From the NCBI GenBank assembly GCA_003645745.1, contig QNCH01000066.1, positions 1 to 7,692 on the forward strand: DNA of 7,692 nt. The letters run 5' to 3'. Of this stretch, positions 1 to 6,359 are shown in pieces; position 1 is the first letter of the stretch, and each line of letters starts with the position of its first letter. The position numbers and the translations under genes are program-made. This stretch comes from Candidatus Omnitrophota bacterium (GTDB taxonomy: Bacteria; Omnitrophota; Gorgyraeia; B26-G9). The notes under the pieces were generated by a model. The model saw only the letters and a list, made by a program, of their open reading frames with translations. It was not told where the DNA came from and made no database searches.

Positions 1-2
1 AA

Positions 3-119
3 ACAGATAAAGGCCTGAGATTGTTTGATTTTCCGGTATTAGGCATAGTTGGATTTGTTACTGCAGGGATAATGGGCCTATGGTTGGCTATCGCTATATT
101 GCGCTCAGGTAAATTATGA
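3..119 (+). CDS. ABC1/UbiB-type atypical kinase, C-terminal end only
   Basis: Only the last 38 codons and the TGA stop are in the window. The visible peptide runs from TDKGLRLFDFPVLG through a hydrophobic stretch to the ending AIAILRSGKL. ABC1/AarF/UbiB-type kinases typically end in one or two membrane helices followed by a short tail of the form (I/F)PVLG...GLWL...ILRSG(K/R)L, and this matches closely. These proteins are atypical kinase/ATPases tied to quinone biosynthesis or lipid homeostasis at the membrane. The kinase core lies upstream of the window, so catalytic residues cannot be checked. A REP-like hairpin starts 13 bases after the stop and could help end or protect the transcript. 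The family call rests on a short but characteristic tail. Confidence 0.72.
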   Translation, partial: TDKGLRLFDFPVLGIVGFVTAGIMGLWLAIAILRSGKL

Positions 120-131
120 AAGAGGATTTAT

Positions 132-163
132 GTATGGAACGGTTTGAAACCGTTCCGTACGAA
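132..163 (+). repeat. REP-like palindrome, copy 1
   Basis: A hairpin with ten-base arms GGAACGGTTT and AAACCGTTCC around a single G (136-156) is preceded by GTAT and followed by GTACGAA. One full 18-bp unit (GAAACCGTTCCGTACGAA, 146-163) is present, then a decayed second unit (GAAATCGTTTCTT). The same core recurs at 3701-3780, 4055-4122 and, inverted, 4332-4364. It sits between two genes that converge (ABC1 kinase and the broken beta-barrel gene), a usual place for REP elements, where it may act as a transcription or RNA-decay barrier. Confidence 0.85.
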
Positions 164-183
164 GAAATCGTTTCTTAAAAGGC

Positions 184-2422
184 TTAAAACAATTTCTTAT
201 AAAATAATCTTATGATATGCTGAGTATCAAGTGTGGGCATAGCATCAATAAATTTAGTTTCCAGATTTGAAGCAGTGCTTACCCCATACTGCAATAGCAG
301 TTGGTCAGTTTCAGTAGGACAGTAGCGCAACTCAGTAAAAATATTATGGTAACTTCTTAGTACAACTTCATCATTATAAACTAATTTATTAATATCATTT
401 GTTCTTGTCCAGATATATGAAACCAACATTTCCCATTGAGATGAAGGGATATAAGATATTTCTATGCCTGCATGATTTATATTATTATCAATTTGTCCTG
501 CAAATTTATTAGGATTGTAGGTATAATCAAGATAAATATTCCATTGCCTGGCGGGCTGGATATTAACACCTGTTTTGAAAATATGATTATACTCATAAGG
601 AAGTAAGTCGAAAAATTCTTGTTTATACAAAAAGGGCAGTACTTGCCGGTATGTTTTGCCGTCTATAGTAATAGTAGTAAAATTAGAACTGTTTAATAAC
701 GCGCGAGGATAATTATCTGCGCCGATAGTAACATCATTGGTGTATTCCCATATACTATATGTGCTTAACCAGTTGGTAAATTGATATTCTGCGCCTAAGC
801 AAGCAGTTCCCAGATCGGGATTTTCCCCATCTTCAATAGCGCTGTTAAGCACAAAATCTCCGGTTGCATCAGAGTAGATAAACGGGTCAATCCCGTTTTT
901 TGTTTTTGGTAAATCATGCCCTAAAAGAAGAAATTTTGTGGTTAGTTGCTCAGTTGTTTTGTGTGTCCATTTTGTATGGAAAATAGTTTCAACATATTCA
1001 TTATTTGTTAAATGCACGTTGTGGATACAAGTTAAGCCTTTAAGCTGACTACTTAAGAAAGAGTTATCTATTTGAAAGCCGATTACATATCTCCCAATAT
1101 CAATGCCGTTGCCTATGCCAGAATATTCTTTATCTTCATCCGCAAGGTAATTGGGGAGCGGAGATTTAAAATGAAGGTGCCGGGCCCCAAAAGAATCCTG
1201 GCGGGTTTGCCGGTAATTAGATAATGTGGATTCAAATTCATCATCCATACGTGCATAGAAAAGCTTTATTGTTGAATAATTTATTTCATCTTCGGAATCT
1301 TGAATGCTGTAGTAATCCTCTGAAAGTATACTATCATCAGGAAAAGATGATTTGCTAACCGCGCAATAGTAAGCATAGCCTGATTTTTTAGTTTCATAAA
1401 TGAAGATTGCTGAGCATTCCAATATACCAGATATCTGAGAGAAAATGCTTTACCCGCAGGCTTGAAGCAACAGTATCTGTATTACTATATTCTTGCCATA
1501 GTGTTTTTGGTGTGGCTGTTACTAATTCTATTGATGTTTGATCATCAGGAAAAAAATCTAATGATATTCCCCGCAAAGCAGTAAGACGTTGGCCGCTGCT
1601 ATCACGGGTAAAAAAAGCCAGGCTGTCATCAAAGAACCCTTGTGAAAAATCTTTGGGCAGAGAATTAAAGTTTCCTGGTTTCCAGCTTGCCAACCCGGGG
1701 CTTTCTTCCCAATATATTTTATTGTTTGATAAATGCAGAGGGTCATCTGAGGTTAAGGCCATATTCTGGAAAGCAATAGGAAAAAGCCGAATTTTTATTA
1801 CTGGGTCTGGAATATAGTCAAACCATAATTCACGAATTGGCTGAAACTGATCATCAATTTCTAACTCTGGTATAGTAAAGCTATTACCAAATACACTGGT
1901 TATTGTTTGCGAAATTGTTTCCCCCCCACTTACTTTTATTTCCGGAACAATTATTACATCGCCACATTCATGAGTGAAATAATTTTGATTAACAGTATAT
2001 CCTGTATTTGCCCAATAGAGTAATTCAAGATTAACGGAATCTCCGGATCCTCCGTTAAGAGTAAAGCGTTCTGTTTTACCGGTAAAACTCCAGGGGGCGA
2101 TGAAAATATTAGAGTGTAGGATTAATGATTCATCTTATTTTAGATCAATGGCAACCTGTAATTGATCATAGATAACCGGATCATAAGTATTCTCTTTATT
2201 GTTTAAAAAATCATCAGAAAGTAAACGCCATGTTTTTTCATTTAAATCGTAGTTGGCCTGTCTCCAGATAAAGTCTTGGGAAGTTATTCCCATACCCATA
2301 TAGATTTCGCCTGTAACTGTTGCTGTAAGTTGTGTGTTATCTTGCCCGTAAGAGCTTTCCTGGGCATAAGTATATATTAAAAGGTATACAATAATGAATG
2401 GGATAATAGTTTGTTTTAACAT
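184..2422 (-). pseudogene. Outer-membrane beta-barrel protein gene, broken by a stop and a frameshift
   Basis: Three open pieces join into one gene of about 745 codons. Piece one (2422-2135) starts MLKQTIIPFIIVYLLIYTYA, a signal peptide with likely cleavage after Ala20, and ends at an in-frame TAA after IDLK. In the same frame reading continues without a stop from DESLIL...APWSFTGK through ALTSDDPLHLSN, DDSLAFFTRDS and GQRLTALRG to a TGA at 1394-1396. The remaining part is one frame over (about 1422 to 184). It has alternating hydrophobic and polar strands rich in Trp/Tyr and ends LFYKKLF, with the terminal Phe usual for BAM-inserted barrels. The distance from start to final stop is 3n+1, so a net one-base insertion (or two-base loss) lies within about 1394-1422. 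A weak -10 (TATAAT, 2452-2447) precedes the start; no Shine-Dalgarno is seen. Protein-like sequence persists past both lesions, so inactivation is recent or the lesions are assembly errors. The exact porin or export family is not recognised. Confidence 0.75.
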
Positions 2423-2444
2423 TATTATTTATTAATGGTATAAT
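2416..2444 (+). promoter_or_regulatory. Sigma-70-type promoter for the SEC-C gene
   Basis: TTAACA (2416-2421) and a consensus TATAAT (2439-2444) are separated by exactly 17 bases. Transcription would start near 2451, leaving a leader of about 93 bases before the ATG at 2544. The -35 overlaps the start codon of the minus-strand beta-barrel gene, so the two start regions are interleaved. Confidence 0.6.
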
Positions 2445-2453
2445 GTATTATAC
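2438..2453. promoter_or_regulatory. Dyad carrying back-to-back -10 boxes
   Basis: GTATAAT (2438-2444) and ATTATAC (2447-2453) form a perfect 7-bp inverted repeat with a 2-base centre. Each arm contains a TATAAT, one facing each strand. The minus-strand box would serve the beta-barrel gene, but no convincing -35 is seen about 17 bases behind it (2470-2475 reads TCTGCT on that strand). The dyad could also be an operator; this is not shown by the sequence. Confidence 0.4.
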
Positions 2454-2543
2454 TACCTGTAAAAAACATAGCAGATAAAATGTGTTCTGGCAAGGTATCT
2501 TATTTCATAAGTTTAAAATTTGAAATTACGCAGGAGGTGAAGA

Positions 2544-3524
2544 ATGGCCAAAGATAAAATGCCTGATAGAAGGGCAATGGAAAAAATTAGTGTGGATTTA
2601 TCGAGATTGCTGCGGGGGCAGACGTTTGAATCTGAAGAACAGTTAAAAGATTATATGAATAGCATCGTTAAAACAGAAAAGATTCCAAAAATGTCGGCTA
2701 AGAGCGCGGTTGATTTTGCTCAGGATATAATGTATGAGGCATGGGACGCGGAAAGCAGAGAAGAACGTGTGAAATTAGCAAAGGAAGCGCTTTCTGTGTC
2801 TGTTGATTGCGCTGATGCTTATAATCTTTTGGCTGATGAAGATACAAAAACAATTGAAGAAGCAAAAGAGCTGTATCAAAAAGGTGTAGATGCAGGCAAA
2901 AGAGCGCTGGGAGCAAAGTGTTTTAAAGAGGGGCAAGGACACTTGTGGGGAAATGTTTCAACCCGGCCTTATATGCGTTCGCTTCTTGGCCTGATGGATT
3001 GTTTGTGGATGTTGGAGGAATATGAGGAAGCGATTACTTATGCTAAAGAAATGCTAAGGTTAAATACTAATGATAATCAGGGTGTTCGTTATAACCTAAT
3101 CGCTTATCTCTCTGAATTGGGCAGATATGATGAATTAGATGAATTGCTCAACAAAGGGGATTACAAAGATGATTATGCGCCTGAATGGCTTTATACGCGC
3201 GCGCTTTTAGCTTTTGTTAAACAAGGAAATTCAGCGTACGCGAAGCAGAAATTAGAAGTTGCGTTAAAGAGGAATAAATATGCTGCTGAATACATCACAG
3301 GCAGCAAGCGTATGCCGCGTTTTCCTCCTCAGGATGTTATTATGTGTGGAGAAGACGAAGGAGCCTGCGCTGCGTTCAGGTTTATATGTACATGGCGACG
3401 AGTTGCCGGAGCAGTTGAATGGCTGAAAAAACAGGCAGGAATGGTGCCTTTGCCAAAAGTCGGGCGTAATCAGCTTTGCCCCTGCGGCAGCGGTAAGAAA
3501 TATAAGAAATGCTGCGGGATGTAA
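2544..3524 (+). CDS. ST7-like TPR protein with C-terminal SEC-C zinc motif
   Basis: A 326-aa, probably cytoplasmic protein with no signal peptide. The start is well set: AGGAGG (2532-2537) lies six bases before the ATG. Residues about 55-245 are alpha-helical repeats of TPR type (for example YEEAITYAKEMLRLNTND at 160-177 and LGRYDELDELL at 192-202). The block from about 235 to 296 (AVALKRN-like helix, AEYITGSKRMPRFPP, then GEDEGACAAF and W-rich GAVEWL) resembles the C-terminal half of the ST7 family (human suppressor of tumorigenicity 7), as I recall it. The end carries a full SEC-C motif, CPCGSGKKYKKCCG, with Cys312, Cys314, Cys323 and Cys324 as Zn ligands. SEC-C motifs usually mediate protein binding, as in SecA to SecB, and are found on many unrelated bacterial proteins. 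The substrate or partner is unknown. The gene has its own promoter and is transcribed away from the broken beta-barrel gene. Confidence 0.88.
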   Translation: MAKDKMPDRRAMEKISVDLSRLLRGQTFESEEQLKDYMNSIVKTEKIPKMSAKSAVDFAQDIMYEAWDAESREERVKLAKEALSVSVDCADAYNLLADEDTKTIEEAKELYQKGVDAGKRALGAKCFKEGQGHLWGNVSTRPYMRSLLGLMDCLWMLEEYEEAITYAKEMLRLNTNDNQGVRYNLIAYLSELGRYDELDELLNKGDYKDDYAPEWLYTRALLAFVKQGNSAYAKQKLEVALKRNKYAAEYITGSKRMPRFPPQDVIMCGEDEGACAAFRFICTWRRVAGAVEWLKKQAGMVPLPKVGRNQLCPCGSGKKYKKCCGM

Positions 3525-3526
3525 AA

Positions 3527-3704
3527 GCGCTGAAAGAGATGGAGAGGATAGAAGTTACTTTCCCTCCTTCTTGAAATTCAACAACAAATTGTTGCCCAAA
3601 TAGAAAAAGAGCAGAAAGCAGTTGAAGCCACAAAAGGCTTAATCACGCTCTTTGAACAAAAAATAAAAGACAAGATTTCTGATGTGTGGGGTGGGCCTAT
3701 GTAG
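3527..3704 (+). pseudogene. C-terminal scrap of a type I restriction-modification subunit (HsdS/HsdM-like)
   Basis: Starting three bases after the SEC-C stop, one frame reads ALKEMERIEVTFPPS, then a frameshift near 3565-3570 leads into LEIQQQIVAQIEKEQKAVEA, followed by TKGLITLFEQKIKDKISDVWGG and a stop. This is the well-known tail of HsdS specificity subunits or of methylase-specificity fusions: (P)LPPLEIQ..IV..IE, then a coiled-coil helix with E.QK.VE..K.LI..FE.KI...I..VW. Everything upstream of this tail is missing, and the two halves are in different frames, so the fragment is dead. Its stop codon TAG lies inside the GTAG of the REP-like array that follows, so the array was inserted at or very near the gene's natural end. 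Confidence 0.7.
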
Positions 3705-3780
3705 GGAACGGTTTGAAACCGTTCCGTACGAAGAAACCGTTCCGTACGAAGAAACCGTTCCGTACGAAGAAACCGTTCCG
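3701..3780 (+). repeat. REP-like palindrome with tandem 18-bp units, copy 2
   Basis: GTAG (3701-3704) is followed by the hairpin GGAACGGTTT / AAACCGTTCC (3705-3725). The 18-bp unit GAAACCGTTCCGTACGAA then occurs three times without change (3715-3732, 3733-3750, 3751-3768), plus a final 12-base partial ending in CCGC. RAYT transposases are known to recognise REP hairpins with a GTAG-type tetranucleotide at the 5' foot, and a RAYT gene starts 16 bases downstream. No good Shine-Dalgarno lies between the array and that gene. Confidence 0.9.
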
Positions 3781-3795
3781 CATGGATAAAATGTT

Positions 3796-5040
3796 ATGAT
3801 TAGAAATAGAAAATTGAACCGTTTAACGGGTTTTGATTATTCCAATGAAGGGTATTATTTTGTGACCATTTGTGTAAAAGATAAGATAGAATGGTTTGGA
3901 GAAATTAAAGACGGCAAAATGATTCTAAATAAATTTGGAGAAATTGTTTTGAGATGCTGGGATGATTTATGCAATCATTATACGAATACAAAATTGGATG
4001 AATTTATGATTATGCCGAATCATTTGCATGGAATTATTGTTATTGAAAGTTGTAGTAGGGAACGGTTTGAAACCGTTCCGTACCAAGAAACCGTTCCGTA
4101 CCAAGAAACCGTTCCGTACAAAACGAAGCATGGGGTGTCGGAAATTGTGCGTGGATTAAAGACGTTTTCGTCGCGGAGGATAAATGAAACAATAAGTGAC
4201 GGTATAAAATTTCAATGGAAAAAATCATTTTATGATCATATTATTCGTAACGAACAGGATTTAATCCGTGTTCGTGAATATATAATAAACAATCCTTTAA
4301 AATGGGAAGAGGACACGGAAAATATTAATAATCCGTACGGAACGGTTTCAAACCGTTCCATACAGAAAAAACCAACCTATACAGGCCATCGTCAGCGGAT
4401 AAAGGATAAGTATAAAAAATCAGGCATTAGCGGGTGGCTGGATTATGAAATTCTGGAATTAGCGCTTTCTTATGCTATTGCGCGAAAAGATACAAAGCCG
4501 ATTGCCAAAGAGTTAATCACTCGTTTTAAGACGATTAATGGTATTTTAGATGCTGAGAAAGAAGAACTAAAATCTGTATCTGGAATTTCAGAGCATACAG
4601 TATTGTTTCTTAGGTTGTTAAAAGATATTGCTATCCTTTATTTAGAAAATGGCCTGCACAAAAAAGACCTGCTTTCATCTCCTGATTTAGTGTATAATTA
4701 TCTCAAAGCTTGTTTAAAAGGCTGTAAGGATGAAGAGTTTAAAACAATTTTTTTAAATACCAGAAACCAATTGATTGCGATTGAAACGCTTCAAACCGGT
4801 ACAGTGAACAGATCTGTAATTTATCCAAGAAAAATTGTAGAAAGGGCATTGTATCATCATGCTGCTAGTATTATTATTGCGCATAACCATCCTGCTGGAA
4901 CATTAAACCCATCACAGGATGATTGCTCAACAACAAAAGCGATTAAAGACGCGCTTAAAACTGTTGAGATTAGATTGTTAGATCATATTATCATTGGCGG
5001 CAATGGTTATTTTAGCTTTCAAATAAAAGGCCTTATATAA
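3796..5040 (+). CDS. REP-associated tyrosine transposase (RAYT) fused to RadC
   Basis: A 414-aa fusion. Residues 1-175 are a Y1/HUH transposase: YYFVTICV strand (20-27), MPNHLHGI with metal-binding His76 and His78, then the catalytic Tyr146 in SFYDHIIRNEQDL and the closing REYIINNPLKW (160-170). RAYTs nick and join single-stranded REP hairpins. Residues 88-109 lie in the variable loop after the HxH motif and are encoded by a REP-like copy, giving ETVPYQ-ETVPYQ-ETVPYK. Residues 179-190 come from a second, inverted copy. Residues about 194-414 are a complete RadC: GHRQRIKDKY, DYEILELALSYAIARKDTKPIAKEL, a helix-hairpin-helix (about 240-280) and a JAMM motif HNHPAGTLNPSQDD (His363, His365, Ser373, Asp376), then LLDHIIIGGNGYFSF. 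RadC start would be expected near residue 189, but the codon there is ATA, so RadC seems to depend on the transposase start. RadC proteins are common on mobile elements; their biochemical role is unsettled. The ATG at 3796 has only a weak GGAT ribosome site; a short MDKML frame ends on it (ATGA). Confidence 0.88.
   Translation: MIRNRKLNRLTGFDYSNEGYYFVTICVKDKIEWFGEIKDGKMILNKFGEIVLRCWDDLCNHYTNTKLDEFMIMPNHLHGIIVIESCSRERFETVPYQETVPYQETVPYKTKHGVSEIVRGLKTFSSRRINETISDGIKFQWKKSFYDHIIRNEQDLIRVREYIINNPLKWEEDTENINNPYGTVSNRSIQKKPTYTGHRQRIKDKYKKSGISGWLDYEILELALSYAIARKDTKPIAKELITRFKTINGILDAEKEELKSVSGISEHTVLFLRLLKDIAILYLENGLHKKDLLSSPDLVYNYLKACLKGCKDEEFKTIFLNTRNQLIAIETLQTGTVNRSVIYPRKIVERALYHHAASIIIAHNHPAGTLNPSQDDCSTTKAIKDALKTVEIRLLDHIIIGGNGYFSFQIKGLI
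4055..4122 (+). repeat. REP-like palindrome with tandem 18-bp units inside the RAYT gene, copy 3
   Basis: GTAG (4055-4058), the ten-base-arm hairpin (4059-4079), then three 18-bp units at 4069-4086, 4087-4104 and 4105-4122. The first two read GAAACCGTTCCGTACCAA and the third ends ACAAA. Because the unit is six codons long and has no stop in this frame, the array is translated as the hexapeptide ETVPYQ. The units differ from the upstream array at one position (C for G in TACCAA), which suggests that the two arrays have expanded separately. Confidence 0.9.
4332..4364 (-). repeat. REP-like palindrome, inverted copy 4, at the RAYT-RadC junction
   Basis: Read on the minus strand this is GTAT, then the hairpin arms GGAACGGTTT and AAACCGTTCC (4359-4339), then GTACGGA. 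It is a single unit, in opposite orientation to the three other copies, and it resembles copy 1 (GTAT foot) more than copies 2 and 3 (GTAG foot). It lies exactly between the end of the transposase domain and the first RadC residues, so the RAYT is bracketed by repeats pointing inwards (3701-3780 and 4332-4364). Confidence 0.88.
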
Positions 5041-5233
5041 TGGATGATTTATTTTTTCGTTGAATATCCAGCAAGTTGTTGGTAGGCGCTTCATTTATGT
5101 ATGGGGTGGGGCGTTTCTTTTGTAGCTCTATTACTTTAAGGTTCGTATAAAGGTTGTCGATGTCGATGTCTTTGGTTTTTGAAAGCGCTAGGGGGTAAAG
5201 TAATGAAATTTGAAATATATTGCGATGAATCAT
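5033..5233 (-). other. Antisense open frame of uncertain status in the 162-base gap after radC
   Basis: The gap 5041-5202 has no recognisable plus-strand gene. On the minus strand it is open for 66 codons; the stretch SKTKDIDIDNLYTNLKVIEL (5176-5117) and on to RPTPYINEAPTNNLLDIQRK looks like genuine protein sequence and uses C-ending codons (GAC, ATC, ACC, AAC) more than its neighbours do. Its supposed start lies inside the DUF3800 gene and has no ribosome site. It may be the 3' remnant of a gene cut off when the DUF3800 operon arrived, or chance. I do not recognise the peptide. Confidence 0.2.
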
Positions 5234-5901
5234 GCCAGGATGTTTTCACATCTCAACATACTAAATGCCAGTATATGCTTATTGGAGGGGTATGGCTCTT
5301 GGCTGCAAAACGCGAAATATTTAAACCGGAATTGCATTCCATCAGGGAAAAACACAAAATGTTTTCTGAGATAAAATGGAACAAAATATCTGTGTCTAAG
5401 ATTGATTTTTATACCGACTTGATCAATTATTTTTTTAACAAGAATGACGATTTAAGATTCCGTTGTGTGGTTGTGGAAAAGAGTAAGGTTAACTTAATGA
5501 AATATCATGATTCTGATGCTGAATTGGGATTCTATAAGTTTTATTATCAATTGCTTCACCATTGGATACTTGATTTTAATGCTTATGCTATATATTTGGA
5601 TATAAAAACGAGCAAAGTAAAAAATCGTTTGAAAATATTACATCAGTGTCTGCGTAACGCCAATTTGAGTTCTGAAATTAAAATTCTTCAAGCACTACCC
5701 TCTCATGAAAATATTTTTATTCAAATGACGGATTTATTACTTGGTGCGGTTAATGCTAAGTTTAATGAGCAGGTATCTGGCAGCAGTAAGAAAAAAATAC
5801 TTGAGTGTATCGAGAATCGGCTTGAGCATAAAATAACTACAACGAGCAAAGAGTATCCTAAGTTTAATATTTTTTGGATTGATCTGTCGGGTGAAAAATA
5901 A
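5203..5901 (+). CDS. DUF3800 family protein (predicted RNase H-like fold)
   Basis: A 232-aa protein. The ATG at 5203 is preferred over an upstream TTG (5179) because GGGGGT (5191-5196) lies a normal distance before it and because family members start within a few residues of the (Y)xDES strand. Hallmarks are IYCDES (residues 5-10), the EIKW segment (56-59), YLDIK with Asp133, and MTDLLLGAVNAKF with Asp177. DUF3800 proteins have a predicted RNase H-like arrangement in which the acidic residues Asp8, Asp133 and Asp177 would bind metal. That makes a nuclease activity likely but it is unproven, and the family is frequent on mobile and defence-rich DNA. The next gene starts on the last base of its stop codon, so the two are surely co-transcribed and probably translationally coupled. 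No convincing promoter was found in the gap upstream. Confidence 0.82.
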   Translation: MKFEIYCDESCQDVFTSQHTKCQYMLIGGVWLLAAKREIFKPELHSIREKHKMFSEIKWNKISVSKIDFYTDLINYFFNKNDDLRFRCVVVEKSKVNLMKYHDSDAELGFYKFYYQLLHHWILDFNAYAIYLDIKTSKVKNRLKILHQCLRNANLSSEIKILQALPSHENIFIQMTDLLLGAVNAKFNEQVSGSSKKKILECIENRLEHKITTTSKEYPKFNIFWIDLSGEK

Positions 5902-6266
5902 TGGCATATCCATCATTGATTATACTAAACTCGCTGGATAAGTATCGCAAATACTTTGAAGAGCATTACTGTAATCAAGAGATTTATACATTTGACAAAA
6001 TTAGAGTTTTGTTCCCGAAGGGCGCATTTAACCATGCTTTCTACGAAAGTAGTAGCAGGAGACAAAAGAAAAAAGATATTTTTTCTGACAAGCGTGCCCA
6101 GCGTATGCCATGGATAAAAGTTGCTTTAGCCGATACTTCTTCAGAATTATACTGCGGGTGGGATAATAAACGCAAATGTGTCGTAACGAATAGAAGGGTT
6201 GCTGTTGTTATGCGTGATTATGTAGTGATTATACAGACGAAAGCGTGGATAGAGCATTTTTTATAA
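5901..6266 (+). CDS. Small protein, possibly a BECR/RelE-like nuclease; partner of DUF3800
   Basis: A 121-aa basic protein. Its ATG shares one base with the TAA of the DUF3800 gene (TAATG), so the two form an operon. Visible pattern: a predicted strand (DKIRVLFP, 32-39), then AFNHAFYESSSRR with His45 and Arg53-Arg54, DKRAQRMPWIKVALAD (63-78) with Arg65 and Arg68, and two closing beta strands ending DYVVIIQTKAW. The order 'strand, His, arginine-rich helix, WI..AL.D, beta strands, (I/Q)T' recalls the phage barnase-EndoU-colicin-RelE (BECR) nuclease families, which are small RNases found as toxins and in phage polyproteins. This is pattern recognition only; no catalytic set can be confirmed by eye. 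The alternative is an uncharacterised DUF3800 companion with a non-catalytic role. The stop is followed by a convergent small-RNA locus 58 bases away and no terminator on this strand is seen. Confidence 0.6.
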   Translation: MAYPSLIILNSLDKYRKYFEEHYCNQEIYTFDKIRVLFPKGAFNHAFYESSSRRQKKKDIFSDKRAQRMPWIKVALADTSSELYCGWDNKRKCVVTNRRVAVVMRDYVVIIQTKAWIEHFL

Positions 6267-6323
6267 GTGCATTTATTGCGAATCAACAGGCACTTAATAA
6301 GATTAGGTTAAATCAGAAATGGC

Positions 6324-6359
6324 AAAAAATAGCCGCTGATTAATATTGGCTCAGCGGCT
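6324..6359 (-). terminator. Intrinsic terminator of the candidate small RNA
   Basis: AGCCGCTGA (6359-6351) pairs perfectly with TCAGCGGCT (6339-6331) across an 11-base loop, and ATTTTTT follows (6330-6324) on the minus strand. There is no T run on the plus side, so it works in one direction only and does not terminate the DUF3800 operon. Confidence 0.75.

Noticed and set aside
2135..2137. TAA read as sense (recoding) in the barrel gene
   Set aside because: Other genes here use TAA as a normal stop, and a second, different lesion in the same gene points to decay or sequence error.
2698..2916. Minus-strand Leu-rich frame inside the SEC-C gene
   Set aside because: Shadow of a well-supported plus-strand gene; composition follows from its helical codons.
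3382..3633. Minus-strand frame of 83 codons across the SEC-C gene end
   Set aside because: It overlaps the SEC-C zinc motif and the RM remnant, both clearly coding on the plus strand.
3701..3780. CRISPR-like array
   Set aside because: Units are directly abutting 18-mers with no unique spacers, and no cas gene is present.
4040..4228. Minus-strand frame with repeated GTERFL units inside the RAYT gene
   Set aside because: It is the reverse reading of the 18-bp repeat array and of the transposase; no ribosome site and no independent coding signal.
5146..5151. TATAAA as -10 box of the DUF3800 operon
   Set aside because: No -35 element at an acceptable distance; left uncalled.
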